Assembly: GCF_014489475.1 (NCBI RefSeq)
Contig: NZ_CP060820.1
Span: 1,752,001 to 1,816,000 of the forward strand
Source of the DNA: Lysobacter terrestris
GTDB taxonomy: Bacteria > Pseudomonadota > Gammaproteobacteria > Xanthomonadales > Xanthomonadaceae
DNA length: 64,000 nucleotides
Direction of reading: 5' to 3'
This document shows positions 8,767-17,269 of this stretch, piece after piece (the first letter of the stretch is position 1; every line of letters starts with the position of its first letter). A program made the position numbers and the translations under genes. The notes under the pieces were generated by a model, which was not told the origin of the DNA, made no database searches, and saw only the letters and a list, made by a program, of their open reading frames with translations.

Positions 8767-9147
8767 CTAGGCATGACGGTCGCGCATGGCGGCGACGATG
8801 GCATCGATCAACAGCTCGGCGTCGACCGGCTTGGTGAGGTAGGCACTGGCGCCGTTGGCGAGGGCACGCGCCCGGTTCGCCCGGGTGTCGCAACCGGTCA
8901 GCACCACGACGGGGATCGGCAGCTGCGCTTCGGCCAGGGCGTGCTGGACATCGAAGCCGCTCTCGCCGTGCATGTGCAGGTCGAGCACCACGCAATCCGG
9001 CGCGCCGCCCGCGGCGTGGCGCAGGAATTCGCGGCCCGATCCGTAGACGAGCACGTCGAATCCGGCGGAACGAAGCAGACGGCGCAGGGCGTGCCTGACG
9101 TCTTCTTCGTCGTCCACGACGGCAACGATGGGCGACCTCCTTTGCAT
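8767..9147 (-). CDS. Stand-alone FixJ-type receiver protein
   Basis: The 126-residue protein is a receiver domain only: acidic pair D12-D13, phosphoacceptor D56 (VVLDLHMHGESG), and lysine in YLTKPVD. There is no output domain. It most resembles receivers of FixJ regulators. It is the first gene of the DUF3302-HlyD-NodT operon (20 bases to the next gene) and is divergent from a kinase/FixJ pair, so it may be a phosphate sink or shuttle for that kinase. The start is uncertain: AAAGGAGG lies inside the frame just after this ATG, with 6 bases to an ATC at 9127-9129. A start at ATC would give the more usual length. Confidence 0.85.
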   Translation of the reverse strand: MQRRSPIVAVVDDEEDVRHALRRLLRSAGFDVLVYGSGREFLRHAAGGAPDCVVLDLHMHGESGFDVQHALAEAQLPIPVVVLTGCDTRANRARALANGASAYLTKPVDAELLIDAIVAAMRDRHA

Positions 9148-9320
9148 CGCCGCTACGCTAGCGGCGAGGCCGTGGTCCGGCTATTGGCCCTTGGGCCTAC
9201 ATTACTCGCGAACGCGGATCGACGGCGCGGTCGGTCGCAGGCCGCGCGGGCGCACGGCCCGGCGGCTGGCCCCTGCATTCACGCGGGAGTCCTCCGGCGT
9301 GCGAGGCGGCATGTTAAAAC

Positions 9321-9347
9321 GGCCGCCGCAAAGGAGGCCGCCGCAAA
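9321..9347 (+). repeat. Two direct 12-mers around the kinase ribosome binding site
   Basis: GGCCGCCGCAAA occurs at 9321-9332 and again at 9336-9347, 3 bases apart. The GGAGG ribosome binding site falls between and into the second copy, and the kinase ATG is at 9351. The repeat may be a regulator site or simple slippage; nothing in the sequence decides this. Confidence 0.5.
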
Positions 9348-9350
9348 CCG

Positions 9351-10826
9351 ATGACCTGGATCGACCTCGTCTGGCCGATGCTCGCCAGTGCCAGCCTGCT
9401 GGTCGGCTTCGCGCATGTGCTGGTGTGGGCGACGCAGCCCGCGCAGCGCGTGCACCTCGCCTTCGCCCTGGCCGCCGTGTCCATCGGCGCGCTCGCGCTG
9501 CTGGAGCTGTCGACCTACCGGGCACAGTCGCCGCAGCACATGGCGCTGCTGCTGCGCTGGATGCACGTGGGCATCGCGGGCATGGTGCTGTCGCTGCTGT
9601 ACGTGCTGCACCACTGGTTCGGTTACGGCTCCGTCCGCCTCGCGATCGCCGCGGCGGCGCTGCGGGTGCTGGCGCTGGCGATCAACTTCGGCGTCGGCGA
9701 CAACCTCAACTTCCTCTCCGTCGACGGCATCGTCCACGCCACGTGGTGGGGCGCGCCGATCGCGCATCCGCTCGGCGTGGCCAATCCGTGGATCGTCGTC
9801 GCGCAGGCCAGCAACGCGCTGCTGCTGCTGTACATCGGCCAGACCCTGTGGCGCGCGCGGCACCAGCCGAACCCGGCGCGCAATGCGGCGCTGATCGTCG
9901 GCGGCAGCTGGTTCCTGCTGGTCGTGGTCATGGTGGCGTCGGCGGCGCAGATGGCGTTGGGGCTGCCGCGGCTGCCGCTGGTCGCCGCGCCCGGCTTCGT
10001 CCTGGTGGTGGTCGCGACCAGCTATCGCCTGGTCGGCGAGCTGCTGCGCGCGCACCGTCTGGCGTTGCGCCTGCAGGAAAGCGAAGTGCGCCGGCTGCGC
10101 TCGGAACAGGAAGTGGCGACCGAACGCGAATGCCTCGCGCACCTGTCGCGCGTGACCATGCTGGGCGAGTTGTCCGGATCGCTGGCGCACGAACTCAACC
10201 AGCCGCTGGCGGCGATCCTCAGCAACGCGCAGGCGGCGCAGCGGATGTTGCGCCGCGATCCGTCCGACGTCAGCGAAGTGCAGGAGATCCTCGCCGACAT
10301 CATCGAGAACGATCGCCGCGCCGGCCAGGTGATCGTGCGCATGCGCGGTTTCCTGCGCAAGGAGACCAGCGAACACGCGCCGCTGGCCATCAACGAAGTG
10401 GTGCAGGACTGCATGCGGCTGATGCGCAGCGAACTGGTCGAGCGACGCGTGACCGTGCACCTGGACCTCGCGCCCGGCCTGCCGTCCTGCCTGGGCGATC
10501 GCATCCAGCTGCAGCAGGTGCTGCTCAACCTCGTCATCAACGCCTGCGATGCGATGCAGGACGTGGCGGGCGAACGGGTGGTGCAGGTCCGCACCTCGCC
10601 GTCGCCGGGTGGCGTGCTCACCGAGGTCACCGACATCGGCAGCGGCATTCCCGAGGGAATGATCGAGCGCATCTTCGTGCCGTTCGAAACCACCAAGGCC
10701 ACGGGCATGGGCCTGGGACTGGTGGTGTGCCGGACCATCGTGCAGGCGCACGGCGGCCGCATCTGGGCCGAGAACGCCGCGCCACGCGGCGCACGCCTGT
10801 GCTTCGACCTGCCGCGCCAGGAGTGA
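9351..10826 (+). CDS. Membrane sensor histidine kinase (HisKA/HATPase, FixL/NtrB-like)
   Basis: The 491-residue protein has about seven membrane helices in residues 1-235. A short coiled-coil linker follows, then a HisKA domain with H280 in SGSLAHELNQPLAAILSNAQ, and a HATPase domain with N-box NLVINACDAM, G1 DIGSGIPEGM, F-box FVPFETTK and G2 GMGLGLVV. The kinase core is of the group that pairs with FixJ-like regulators. The membrane part resembles seven-helix sensor modules but has no recognised ligand motif. It is followed after 8 bases by the cognate regulator. The start is set by a GGAGG about 11-13 bases upstream. Confidence 0.9.
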   Translation: MTWIDLVWPMLASASLLVGFAHVLVWATQPAQRVHLAFALAAVSIGALALLELSTYRAQSPQHMALLLRWMHVGIAGMVLSLLYVLHHWFGYGSVRLAIAAAALRVLALAINFGVGDNLNFLSVDGIVHATWWGAPIAHPLGVANPWIVVAQASNALLLLYIGQTLWRARHQPNPARNAALIVGGSWFLLVVVMVASAAQMALGLPRLPLVAAPGFVLVVVATSYRLVGELLRAHRLALRLQESEVRRLRSEQEVATERECLAHLSRVTMLGELSGSLAHELNQPLAAILSNAQAAQRMLRRDPSDVSEVQEILADIIENDRRAGQVIVRMRGFLRKETSEHAPLAINEVVQDCMRLMRSELVERRVTVHLDLAPGLPSCLGDRIQLQQVLLNLVINACDAMQDVAGERVVQVRTSPSPGGVLTEVTDIGSGIPEGMIERIFVPFETTKATGMGLGLVVCRTIVQAHGGRIWAENAAPRGARLCFDLPRQE

Positions 10827-10834
10827 CTGACTGC

Positions 10835-11440
10835 ATGGACCCTGTCGTGTACCTGGTGGATGACGATCCGGACGTGCTCAAGGCACTGCAGCGGCTGCTC
10901 GCGAGCGAGGGCTTCCGGGTCTCGCCGAGCCCGTCCACGCAGGACTTCCTCGCCGCCTACGATCCCGCGCGGCCGGGCTGCATCGTGCTCGACATCGCCA
11001 TGCCCGGCATGACCGGGCTGGAACTGCAGGCGTTGTTGCAGGACCGCGGCATCGATTGCCCGGTGGTCTTCCTCACCGGCCACGGCGACATCCCCAGCAG
11101 CGTGCGCGCGATGAAGGCGGGCGCGGTGGATTTCCTGACCAAGCCGGTCGACGCCGACGCGTTGCTGGAAGCGGTGCAACGCGGCGTGGCCCGCGATGCG
11201 GCCGCGCACCTCGGCACCACGGAGCGGCAGCGCGCGCAGGCGCTGTTGGACACGCTCACGCCGCGCGAGCGCGAACTCGTGCCCTACCTGCTCACCGGCC
11301 GGCTCAACAAGCAGATCGCCGCGGACCTCGGCGTGGCGGAAAAGACCATCAAGGTCCATCGCTCGCGCGTCATGCACAAGCTGGGTGTGCGCTCGCCGGT
11401 GGAACTGCTGCATTTCCTCGAGCGCGCCGGGCATCGCTAG
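10835..11440 (+). CDS. FixJ/NarL-type response regulator
   Basis: The 201-residue protein has a receiver domain with acidic pair D9-D10, phosphoacceptor D53 in IVLDIAMPGMTG, and FLTKPVD. A LuxR/FixJ helix-turn-helix follows (about 140-195: LTPRERELVPYLLTGRLNKQ and AEKTIKVHRSRVMHKLGV). It is encoded 8 bases after its kinase. As a DNA-binding output of that pair, it is the natural candidate for controlling the divergent receiver/DUF3302/HlyD/NodT operon, but no binding site is identified. The start is the first ATG after the kinase stop. Confidence 0.93.
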   Translation: MDPVVYLVDDDPDVLKALQRLLASEGFRVSPSPSTQDFLAAYDPARPGCIVLDIAMPGMTGLELQALLQDRGIDCPVVFLTGHGDIPSSVRAMKAGAVDFLTKPVDADALLEAVQRGVARDAAAHLGTTERQRAQALLDTLTPRERELVPYLLTGRLNKQIAADLGVAEKTIKVHRSRVMHKLGVRSPVELLHFLERAGHR

Positions 11441-11519
11441 CCAGCGCGAAGCACCTGCGGTAACGCGCGAACGAATCCGCTGACCCAGGCCGCGAAGCGG
11501 CGTCGACTCGAATGAACGG

Positions 11520-11855
11520 TCAGGCGTCGTGCCGGGGCAGCGGCGCGAGGTGATCGCAGATCGGCTCGAGGATCAGCTCGGGCAGGCTCTCTGCGATGGC
11601 CGCTCGCATCTGTTGCCAGGCTTCCGGGTCCACCGACGGCCGGGCCAGGCCCTCGGCCTTTGCTTCCGCGGACGGCCACTGCGTGTAGCTGTACCAGATG
11701 TCGTCCGGACCACGATGCAGGCGCGACCCCAGCGAGCCGCGCTCGGCGCGCAACAGTTGGGTGACACGCGACCACGCCTGCACGAAGGAATCTTCCGAAC
11801 CGGGATGCAAGCGCCAGCGGTAAAGGGCGCAGAAGGTGGACGGCAGATCGGTCAT
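11520..11855 (-). CDS. ABM (antibiotic biosynthesis monooxygenase-like) domain protein
   Basis: A 111-residue cytoplasmic protein of the dimeric ferredoxin-like fold. It opens with FCALYRWRLHPGSEDSFVQAW and contains GSLGSRLHRGPDDIWYSYTQWPS, typical of small ABM-domain proteins of unknown substrate. There is no signal peptide or membrane helix. It stands alone between the FixJ regulator (convergent) and parB (same strand, 80 bases upstream). The spacing suggests a separate transcription unit or the last gene of the parAB unit. Confidence 0.7.
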   Translation of the reverse strand: MTDLPSTFCALYRWRLHPGSEDSFVQAWSRVTQLLRAERGSLGSRLHRGPDDIWYSYTQWPSAEAKAEGLARPSVDPEAWQQMRAAIAESLPELILEPICDHLAPLPRHDA

Positions 11856-11935
11856 GTGCGCGAAATCCAGTCAGCCGGCTGACGCCCGTTTCGGCCTGCT
11901 CCCGCCAGGTGGGGAGTGTCGTGACGCCAGGCCGC

Positions 11936-12844
11936 TTACTCCGCCTTGGCGCGCAACCGCTCCAGCACGCCGTCCAGCGAATCCAGGTCGCTGTAGTGGA
12001 TCACCAGGCGGCCCTTGCCGGCGCGGCCGTGCAGGATGCTGACCTGGGTGCTCAGCGATTCGGACAGTTCGCGTTCCAGCGCGGCGATGTCGGCCTGCGG
12101 CTTGGGCTTGGCCGCCTTGGCCTTGCCGTTGGGGCTGGTCGCGACCTTGCCGGCGGCGAGCAGCTGCGCGCGGTGTTCGACTTCGCGCACCGACCAGCCG
12201 TTTTCCGCAGCCTGGCGCGCCAGCGCGATCGCCGCCTGCGGCGCCAGCGTCAGCAGGGCGCGTGCGTGGCCCATTTCCAGGGCCTTGGTTTCCAGCAGCA
12301 CGCGGATGTCGACCGGCAGTTCCAGCAGGCGCAGCAGGTTGGACACCGCGGCGCGCGAACGGCCGACCGCGTCGGCGGCCTGGGCGTGGGTGAGGTCGAA
12401 TTCGTCGATCAGGCGCTGCAGCGCGATCGCTTCTTCCAGCGGGTTGAGGTCCTCGCGCTGGATGTTCTCGATCAGCGCCATCGCGACCACGGTGCGGTCG
12501 TCGACTTCGCGGATCACCACCGGCACTTCCGGCAGCCCGGCCAGCTGCGAGGCGCGCCAGCGGCGTTCGCCGGCGATGATCTCGTAGGACTTGCCGCCCA
12601 AGTCGCGCACGACGATGGGCTGGATCACGCCCTGCGCCTTGATCGAATCGGCCAGCTCGCCGAGCTTGCCCTGGTCCATGGTGCGGCGCGGCTGGTACTT
12701 GCCCGGGGTGAGCGCGTCGATCGGCAGCGTGCGCAGGGCCTCGCCGGGTTGCGCTTCGGTCAGCGCGGGGGCTTCGGCGGCGGCCTTCGGGCCGAGCAGG
12801 GCTTCCAGGCCGCGGCCCAGGCCGCGCTTCTTCGCCGTGCTCAT
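11936..12844 (-). CDS. parB: Chromosome partitioning protein ParB
   Basis: The 302-residue protein shows an N-terminal lysine/arginine stretch ([15 protein letters not shown]), the ParB/Srx CTP-binding domain ([17 protein letters not shown], then [28 protein letters not shown] and [18 protein letters not shown]), the HTH region ([23 protein letters not shown]) and a C-terminal dimerisation segment. ParB loads at parS, spreads as a CTP-dependent clamp and works with ParA to segregate the origin region. Its ATG overlaps the parA stop by 4 bases. I saw no parS-like palindrome in the parA-rsmG gap. Presence of parAB next to rsmG suggests a location near the chromosome origin. Confidence 0.97.
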   Translation of the reverse strand: MSTAKKRGLGRGLEALLGPKAAAEAPALTEAQPGEALRTLPIDALTPGKYQPRRTMDQGKLGELADSIKAQGVIQPIVVRDLGGKSYEIIAGERRWRASQLAGLPEVPVVIREVDDRTVVAMALIENIQREDLNPLEEAIALQRLIDEFDLTHAQAADAVGRSRAAVSNLLRLLELPVDIRVLLETKALEMGHARALLTLAPQAAIALARQAAENGWSVREVEHRAQLLAAGKVATSPNGKAKAAKPKPQADIAALERELSESLSTQVSILHGRAGKGRLVIHYSDLDSLDGVLERLRAKAE

Positions 12845-13647
12845 GCCGCGGCCTCCTTGGCGGCCGACTTCGCGGCCTGGTCGCGCTCGCGCCCGCGGCG
12901 CAGCACTTCGCCGGCCAGGCCCATGTAGGCGATGCCGCCGCGGCTGGCCTTGTCGTAGCCGACGATGCTCTGGCCGTGGCTGGGCGCCTCGGCCAGGCGC
13001 ACGTTGCGCGGCACGATGGTGCGGAACACGCGGTCACCGAAGTGGCGGGTGAGTTCGGCCGAGACCGCGTTGGCGAGGTTGTTGCGCACGTCGAACATGG
13101 TGCGCAGCACGCCTTCGATCTCCAGCGCCGGGTTGAGCTTGGCCTTGAGCGCATCGATGGTGTCGATCAGGGCGCTGATGCCTTCCAGCGCGTAGTACTC
13201 GCACTGCATGGGCACGATGATCGAGTCGGCTGCGGTCAGCGCGTTGAGCGTGAGCAGCGACAGCGCCGGCGGGCAGTCGATCAGGATGTAGTCGTAGTGC
13301 ACGCGCAGCGGCGCGAGCGCGGTCTTCAGGCGCTGCTCGCGCCCGGCTTCGTTCATCAGGCTGATTTCGGCCGCGGTCAGCTCGATGTTGGCCGGCAGCA
13401 GGTCGAAGTCCTCGGCGGTGCGCTTGAGGATCTTGGCCGCGTCGGCTTCGCCCAGCAGCACGTCGCAGATCGTGTCCTCGATCTCGCGCTTGTCGATGCC
13501 GCTGCCCATGGTCGCGTTGCCCTGCGGGTCGAGGTCGACCAGCAGCACGCGCTTGGGCGTCTTGGCCAGGGCGGCGGCCAGGTTCACGGCGGTGGTGGTC
13601 TTGCCGACCCCGCCTTTCTGGTTGGCGACAGCGATGATGCGGGCCAT
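12841..13647 (-). CDS. parA: Chromosome partitioning ATPase ParA (Soj)
   Basis: The 268-residue protein has the deviant Walker A box KGGVGKTTTAVNLA at residues 11-24, the A' segment VDLDPQGNATMGSG, and Walker B DYILIDCPPALSLLTLNAL. It lacks the N-terminal DNA-binding extension of plasmid ParAs, so it is the chromosomal Soj type. ParA binds DNA non-specifically as an ATP dimer and is stimulated by ParB encoded next to it. The 259 bases upstream to rsmG are non-coding. Confidence 0.97.
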   Translation of the reverse strand: MARIIAVANQKGGVGKTTTAVNLAAALAKTPKRVLLVDLDPQGNATMGSGIDKREIEDTICDVLLGEADAAKILKRTAEDFDLLPANIELTAAEISLMNEAGREQRLKTALAPLRVHYDYILIDCPPALSLLTLNALTAADSIIVPMQCEYYALEGISALIDTIDALKAKLNPALEIEGVLRTMFDVRNNLANAVSAELTRHFGDRVFRTIVPRNVRLAEAPSHGQSIVGYDKASRGGIAYMGLAGEVLRRGRERDQAAKSAAKEAAA

Positions 13648-13906
13648 GCGGCTCGTTGCCTCGGGACTTGCGGTGGATGGCCGGAAAACGGCCCGGACCG
13701 GGGATTATGCGTTATCGCGCGCCGTGGGGCGGCGGCGATGACCGTCGGCGTTGGGACCGCTCTTGCGGGCGGCACAGCGCCGACGGTGGTGTGACGCGTG
13801 CCAGCGTTGCGCAAATGGCGGGGGCGCGGCGGGATCGGGCGCACAGTCCGGGGAACGGTGCGCGCGGTGGGGCCCGTGCCCGGTCGATGGCGAGCGGGAG
13901 CCCGCC

Positions 13907-14566
13907 CTACGCGCTGCGGCGGATGTCGATCAGGTGGCGTTCGCCGGTGACGCCGGGCACGCGCAACGGGTGGCTGGCGGCCACGGTCCAGCCGGCGGGC
14001 AGCGCGGCGATCTCCTCGGCCGGGTACACCCCCTTCATCGCCAGCAGGGTGCCGTCGGGCTTGAGCAGGTGGCCACCCAGTTCGAGGATCAGCGGCAGGG
14101 TCGCCAGTGCGCGCGCGGTGATGGCATCAAAGGCGCCGGGCTCAGCCACCGCCTCGATCCGCGCCTCGGCCACGCGCACGTCCTTGAGGCCGAGCTGGCG
14201 CACCGCTTCGCGCAGGAAGCGCGCCTTCTTGCCGTTGCTCTCGACCAGGGTGACCTTCAGTCCCGGCTTGACGATGGCCAGCGGGATGCCCGGCAGGCCG
14301 GGGCCGGTGCCGAGGTCGGCGAGGCTGCCGCCACGCGCGGCGAGGGCATCGACGAAGGGATGCATGGCCAGCGAGTCGAGCAGGTGCTTGCCGACCATCT
14401 CCTGCGGATCGCGCACCGCGGTGAGGTTGTAGGTCTGGTTCCAGCGCGCCAGCAGGGCCAGGTAGGCGAGCAGGGGCGTGGCGTAGGCGGGGTCGAGGGC
14501 GAGCGCGCGCAGGCCGGCTTCGAGGCCGGGGCGCAGGGAATCGGGCAGGGAGGCGTGCTGGCTCAT
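13907..14566 (-). CDS. rsmG: 16S rRNA (guanine-527-N7)-methyltransferase RsmG
   Basis: The 219-residue protein (formerly GidB) methylates G527 of 16S rRNA with S-adenosylmethionine. Visible motifs are the substrate-side start [26 protein letters not shown], the SAM-binding [35 protein letters not shown] and [10 protein letters not shown]. The length is usual for the family. The order rsmG-parA-parB on one strand is common near bacterial origins. Loss of this enzyme is known to give low-level streptomycin resistance in other bacteria. Confidence 0.96.
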   Translation of the reverse strand: MSQHASLPDSLRPGLEAGLRALALDPAYATPLLAYLALLARWNQTYNLTAVRDPQEMVGKHLLDSLAMHPFVDALAARGGSLADLGTGPGLPGIPLAIVKPGLKVTLVESNGKKARFLREAVRQLGLKDVRVAEARIEAVAEPGAFDAITARALATLPLILELGGHLLKPDGTLLAMKGVYPAEEIAALPAGWTVAASHPLRVPGVTGERHLIDIRRSA

Positions 14567-14612
14567 CGGCGAAATTATGAACGCGAACGGCCGGCCCGGC
14601 CCGCGCGCACGC

Positions 14613-15227
14613 TCAACGCGGCGGCGGATCGCGCCAGGCGAGTGCGGCCACGTAGTCCGGCGCCGGGGCGAATTCGTGCAGCGACCAGTCCGTGGCCAGG
14701 CCCAGCCCGGGGGCGCATTCGACCAGGGTGAGCGCCGCGCCGGTATCGGCGAAGCGCAGCTTTTCCAGGCCGAAGGACAGGCCGTGGCCGTGCGCCTTGA
14801 GCACGGCTTCCTTCGCGCACCACAGGCGCAGGAAGGCGCGGTCGCGGGCCTCGCCCGGCGCGAAGGCCGCGAGCCAGTCCTGTTCGGGCGCGGTGAAATA
14901 GCGCCGCGCCAGCTCCAGCGCGCGGGGTCGCGGGCGCATGCGTTCGCAGTCGACGCCCAGTTCGACGCGGTGGCCCAGCGCGATCAGCAGGCCGTCGCCA
15001 CTGTGGCTCCAGCTGCAGTCGTAAGCCTGCTGCGGCGGGCCCAGGCGCGGGCGGCCGCGCGGTTCGCGCTGCAGGTTGAGCGCGTCCGCCGGCACCGCCA
15101 GTGCGGCGGCCAGCCAGGCCTTCGCGATCGGGTCGGTGGGGGTGCCGTGCGCGTGCGCATGCCAGCTCCAGCGCACCGGGCCGTGGATCGGATTGGCAGT
15201 TTCGGCGGCGGAAAACGCCATGGGCAC
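14613..15227 (-). CDS. 4'-phosphopantetheinyl transferase (Sfp/HetI type)
   Basis: The 204-residue protein carries the PPTase motifs: [13 protein letters not shown] (P-loop side), LGVDCERM (Mg-binding acidic motif, with Cys where Ile is common), and [14 protein letters not shown] (W-x2-KEA-x2-K). It transfers phosphopantetheine from CoA to a serine of carrier proteins. It is divergent from the AMP ligase gene with 89 bases between, and related PPTases accompany xanthomonadin/aryl polyene loci. The likely client is the acyl carrier protein at 44463-44747. Start at 15227 or at the next ATG (15221). Confidence 0.9.
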   Translation of the reverse strand: MPMAFSAAETANPIHGPVRWSWHAHAHGTPTDPIAKAWLAAALAVPADALNLQREPRGRPRLGPPQQAYDCSWSHSGDGLLIALGHRVELGVDCERMRPRPRALELARRYFTAPEQDWLAAFAPGEARDRAFLRLWCAKEAVLKAHGHGLSFGLEKLRFADTGAALTLVECAPGLGLATDWSLHEFAPAPDYVAALAWRDPPPR

Positions 15228-15316
15228 GGGGTGTCGACGCGGGTGCCGGTAACATACCGCAAGGGGAAAGCGGCCCAGGACGGTAGGGGTCGCGCCGGAA
15301 CGCAGGTTCGGAACGC

Positions 15317-16699
15317 ATGTCCGCAGTCATCCAGTCCATCGCCAGGCCACCGCAGCACGAAGTCCCGCTGACGGCGGGCGCCCTGGCGCGCCTGTTCGCC
15401 TTCGACGCCACGCAGGCCATCGACCTGGGCTGCTTCGTGCGCGAAGTGCGCGGCGTCGCCGGACGCCTGCCCGAGGCGCGCTACGCCCTGAACCTGTGCG
15501 AGGACCGCTACCGTTTCGTGGTCGCGCTGTGCGCCGCCGCGCTGCGCGGCCAGACCACGCTGCTGCCGCCGTCGCGCGCCCCCGCCGTGGTCGCGGAGAT
15601 GCTGGCGCAGCATGCCGACAGCTACGCGCTGTGCGACGCGCCCGGCTACGGCGATGCGCCGGTCGTCGCCGCGACGCAGCGCTGCTGGCGCCTGCCGGCG
15701 GCACTGCCGCACCTCGACGGCGAGCCGCTGCGCCTGCCCGACGAGCTGCTGGTGGCGATCGGCTACACCTCCGGCAGCACCGGCCGCCCCAAGCCCAACC
15801 CCAAGACCTGGGCCTCGCTCCGCGCCAGCACCGCGCAGAACCTCGCCGCGCTCGACGACCTGCTCGACCACCGCGGCGTGACGCCGCTGGTCGCCACCGT
15901 GCCGCCGCAGCACATGTACGGCATGGAGATGTCGGTGCTGCTGCCGTTGCTGGGGCCGGTCGCGGTGCACGCGGCGAAGCCGTTCTTCCCCGCCGACATC
16001 GCCCGCGCCCTGCACGACGCGCCGCAACCGCCGCTGCTGGTGACCACGCCGGTGCACCTGCGCGCGCTGGTCGAATCCGATGCGCAGCTGCCCGTCCTGC
16101 GCGGCATCGTCTCGGCGACCGCGCCGCTGTCGCGCGAACTGGCGCAGGCGGCGGAAGCGCGCTTCGGCAGCGAAGTGCGCGAACTGTTCGGTTCGACCGA
16201 AACCTGCGTGATCGCGCGCCGCCGCACCGCGCGCGAGGACGCGTGGACGCCGTTGCCGGGCGTGCTGCTGTTGCCGCAACCCGACGGCACCGCGGTGCAG
16301 GCCGCGCACCTGGCGCAGGCGGTGGTGCTGGCCGACCTGGTCGAGGTGCACGCCGACGGCCGCTTCGAACTGCGCGGCCGCAACGCCGACCTGATCGAGA
16401 TCGCCGGCAAGCGCGCCTCGCTGGGCGACCTCAGCCGGCGCCTGCTGGCGGTGCCGGGCGTGCGCGACGGCGCCATGTTCCAGCTCGATCCGTGCCCGCG
16501 CACCGGCGTGGCGCGCATCGCCGCGCTGGCGGTGGTCGCGCTCGGCACCAGCGAGGCCGACGTGCTGGCGGCGCTGCGCGCGCACATCGACGCGGTGTTC
16601 CTGCCGCGGCCGCTGCGCCTGGTCGACGCGCTGCCGCGCAACGAGACCGGCAAGCTGCCGCGCGCGGCGCTCGCCGCAGTGCTGCAGGGCGCGGGCTGA
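15317..16699 (+). CDS. xanA2: AMP-dependent ligase of aryl polyene (xanthomonadin) synthesis
   Basis: The 460-residue adenylate-forming enzyme has the A3 motif YTSGSTGRPKPNPKTW near residue 155, A5 LFGSTETC near 293, ELRGRNADLIEIAGKRASL, and the catalytic lysine in NETGKLPRAAL near the C-terminus. XanA2 of Xanthomonas activates 3-hydroxybenzoate and loads it on the carrier protein XanC; this gene is shorter than ordinary acyl-CoA synthetases and fits that type. It stands beside the PPTase gene but about 27 kb from the rest of the pigment genes in this window. The substrate is inferred from the chorismatase at 43300-44361, not from binding-pocket residues. Confidence 0.78.
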   Translation: MSAVIQSIARPPQHEVPLTAGALARLFAFDATQAIDLGCFVREVRGVAGRLPEARYALNLCEDRYRFVVALCAAALRGQTTLLPPSRAPAVVAEMLAQHADSYALCDAPGYGDAPVVAATQRCWRLPAALPHLDGEPLRLPDELLVAIGYTSGSTGRPKPNPKTWASLRASTAQNLAALDDLLDHRGVTPLVATVPPQHMYGMEMSVLLPLLGPVAVHAAKPFFPADIARALHDAPQPPLLVTTPVHLRALVESDAQLPVLRGIVSATAPLSRELAQAAEARFGSEVRELFGSTETCVIARRRTAREDAWTPLPGVLLLPQPDGTAVQAAHLAQAVVLADLVEVHADGRFELRGRNADLIEIAGKRASLGDLSRRLLAVPGVRDGAMFQLDPCPRTGVARIAALAVVALGTSEADVLAALRAHIDAVFLPRPLRLVDALPRNETGKLPRAALAAVLQGAG

Positions 16700-16889
16700 C
16701 GCGCATCACGCTGCGGCGCGCGTCTTCTTGACGCCGTCTTCATGGTGCGCGCGCCGCGGCGCATCTCTGACATCGCCATCACGCATCCACGCCCAGACTT
16801 TCACTGCCCCCGAGCGGGAGCGGAATCACGGCGTCCTTCAGGCGCGGATTCCACGGCTATTCCACGCGCAGCTGGAAGGAGAGACGCAC

Positions 16890-17165
16890 ATGATGGGTTT
16901 CATTGTTTGGCTGATCGTAGGCGGCATCATCGGCTGGCTGGCGAGCATGGTCATGAAGACGGATGCCCAGCAGGGCCTGTTCCTCAATATCGTCGTCGGC
17001 ATCGTCGGCGCCTTCCTCGGCGGCTGGATCGGCAGCCTGCTCGGCATCGGCGGCACGGACATCAACGACGGCGTGTTCAACCTGACCAGCCTGCTGTTGT
17101 CGCTGGTCGGCGCGATCGTGCTGCTGGCGATCATCAACCTGTTCCGGCGCGGAAGCGTGCGCTGA
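16890..17165 (+). CDS. GlsB/YeaQ/YmgE family stress membrane protein
   Basis: The 91-residue protein is a chain of three hydrophobic helices with many glycines: FIVWLIVGGIIGWLASMVM, NIVVGIVGAFLGGWIGSLLG and LTSLLLSLVGAIVLLAIINL. This is the transglycosylase-associated (GlsB/YeaQ) family. Related genes respond to general stress in other bacteria; the molecular role is unclear. GGAAGGAG ends 8 bases before the first of two adjacent ATGs. A strong terminator follows at once. Confidence 0.92.
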   Translation: MMGFIVWLIVGGIIGWLASMVMKTDAQQGLFLNIVVGIVGAFLGGWIGSLLGIGGTDINDGVFNLTSLLLSLVGAIVLLAIINLFRRGSVR

Positions 17166-17181
17166 AGCGCACGCCGGCGCG

Positions 17182-17217
17182 AAAAACAAAGGCCCGGTCA
17201 TCCGGGCCTTTGTTTTT
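17182..17217. terminator. Perfect bidirectional Rho-independent terminator
   Basis: Two 16-base arms (AAAAACAAAGGCCCGG and its exact complement) flank a TCAT loop. The stem is GC-rich in the centre and has an A tract on the left and a T tract on the right, so it terminates in both directions. It sits between the convergent GlsB and xthA genes. Confidence 0.96.
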
Positions 17218-17269
17218 GCTATTGCCTTCTCCCTGTCGCGCAGCGACGGGGAGAGGGAAGCTCATCCGG

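Noticed and set aside
9128-10834. Plus-strand extension of the FixJ regulator frame through the kinase gene
   Set aside because: The translation is low-complexity R/A/G sequence in an alternative frame of the kinase; the regulator starts at 10835.
13648-13906. A parS site or origin next to parA/rsmG
   Set aside because: No palindrome like TGTTTCACGTGAAACA and no DnaA-box cluster or AT-rich region was seen in this gap.
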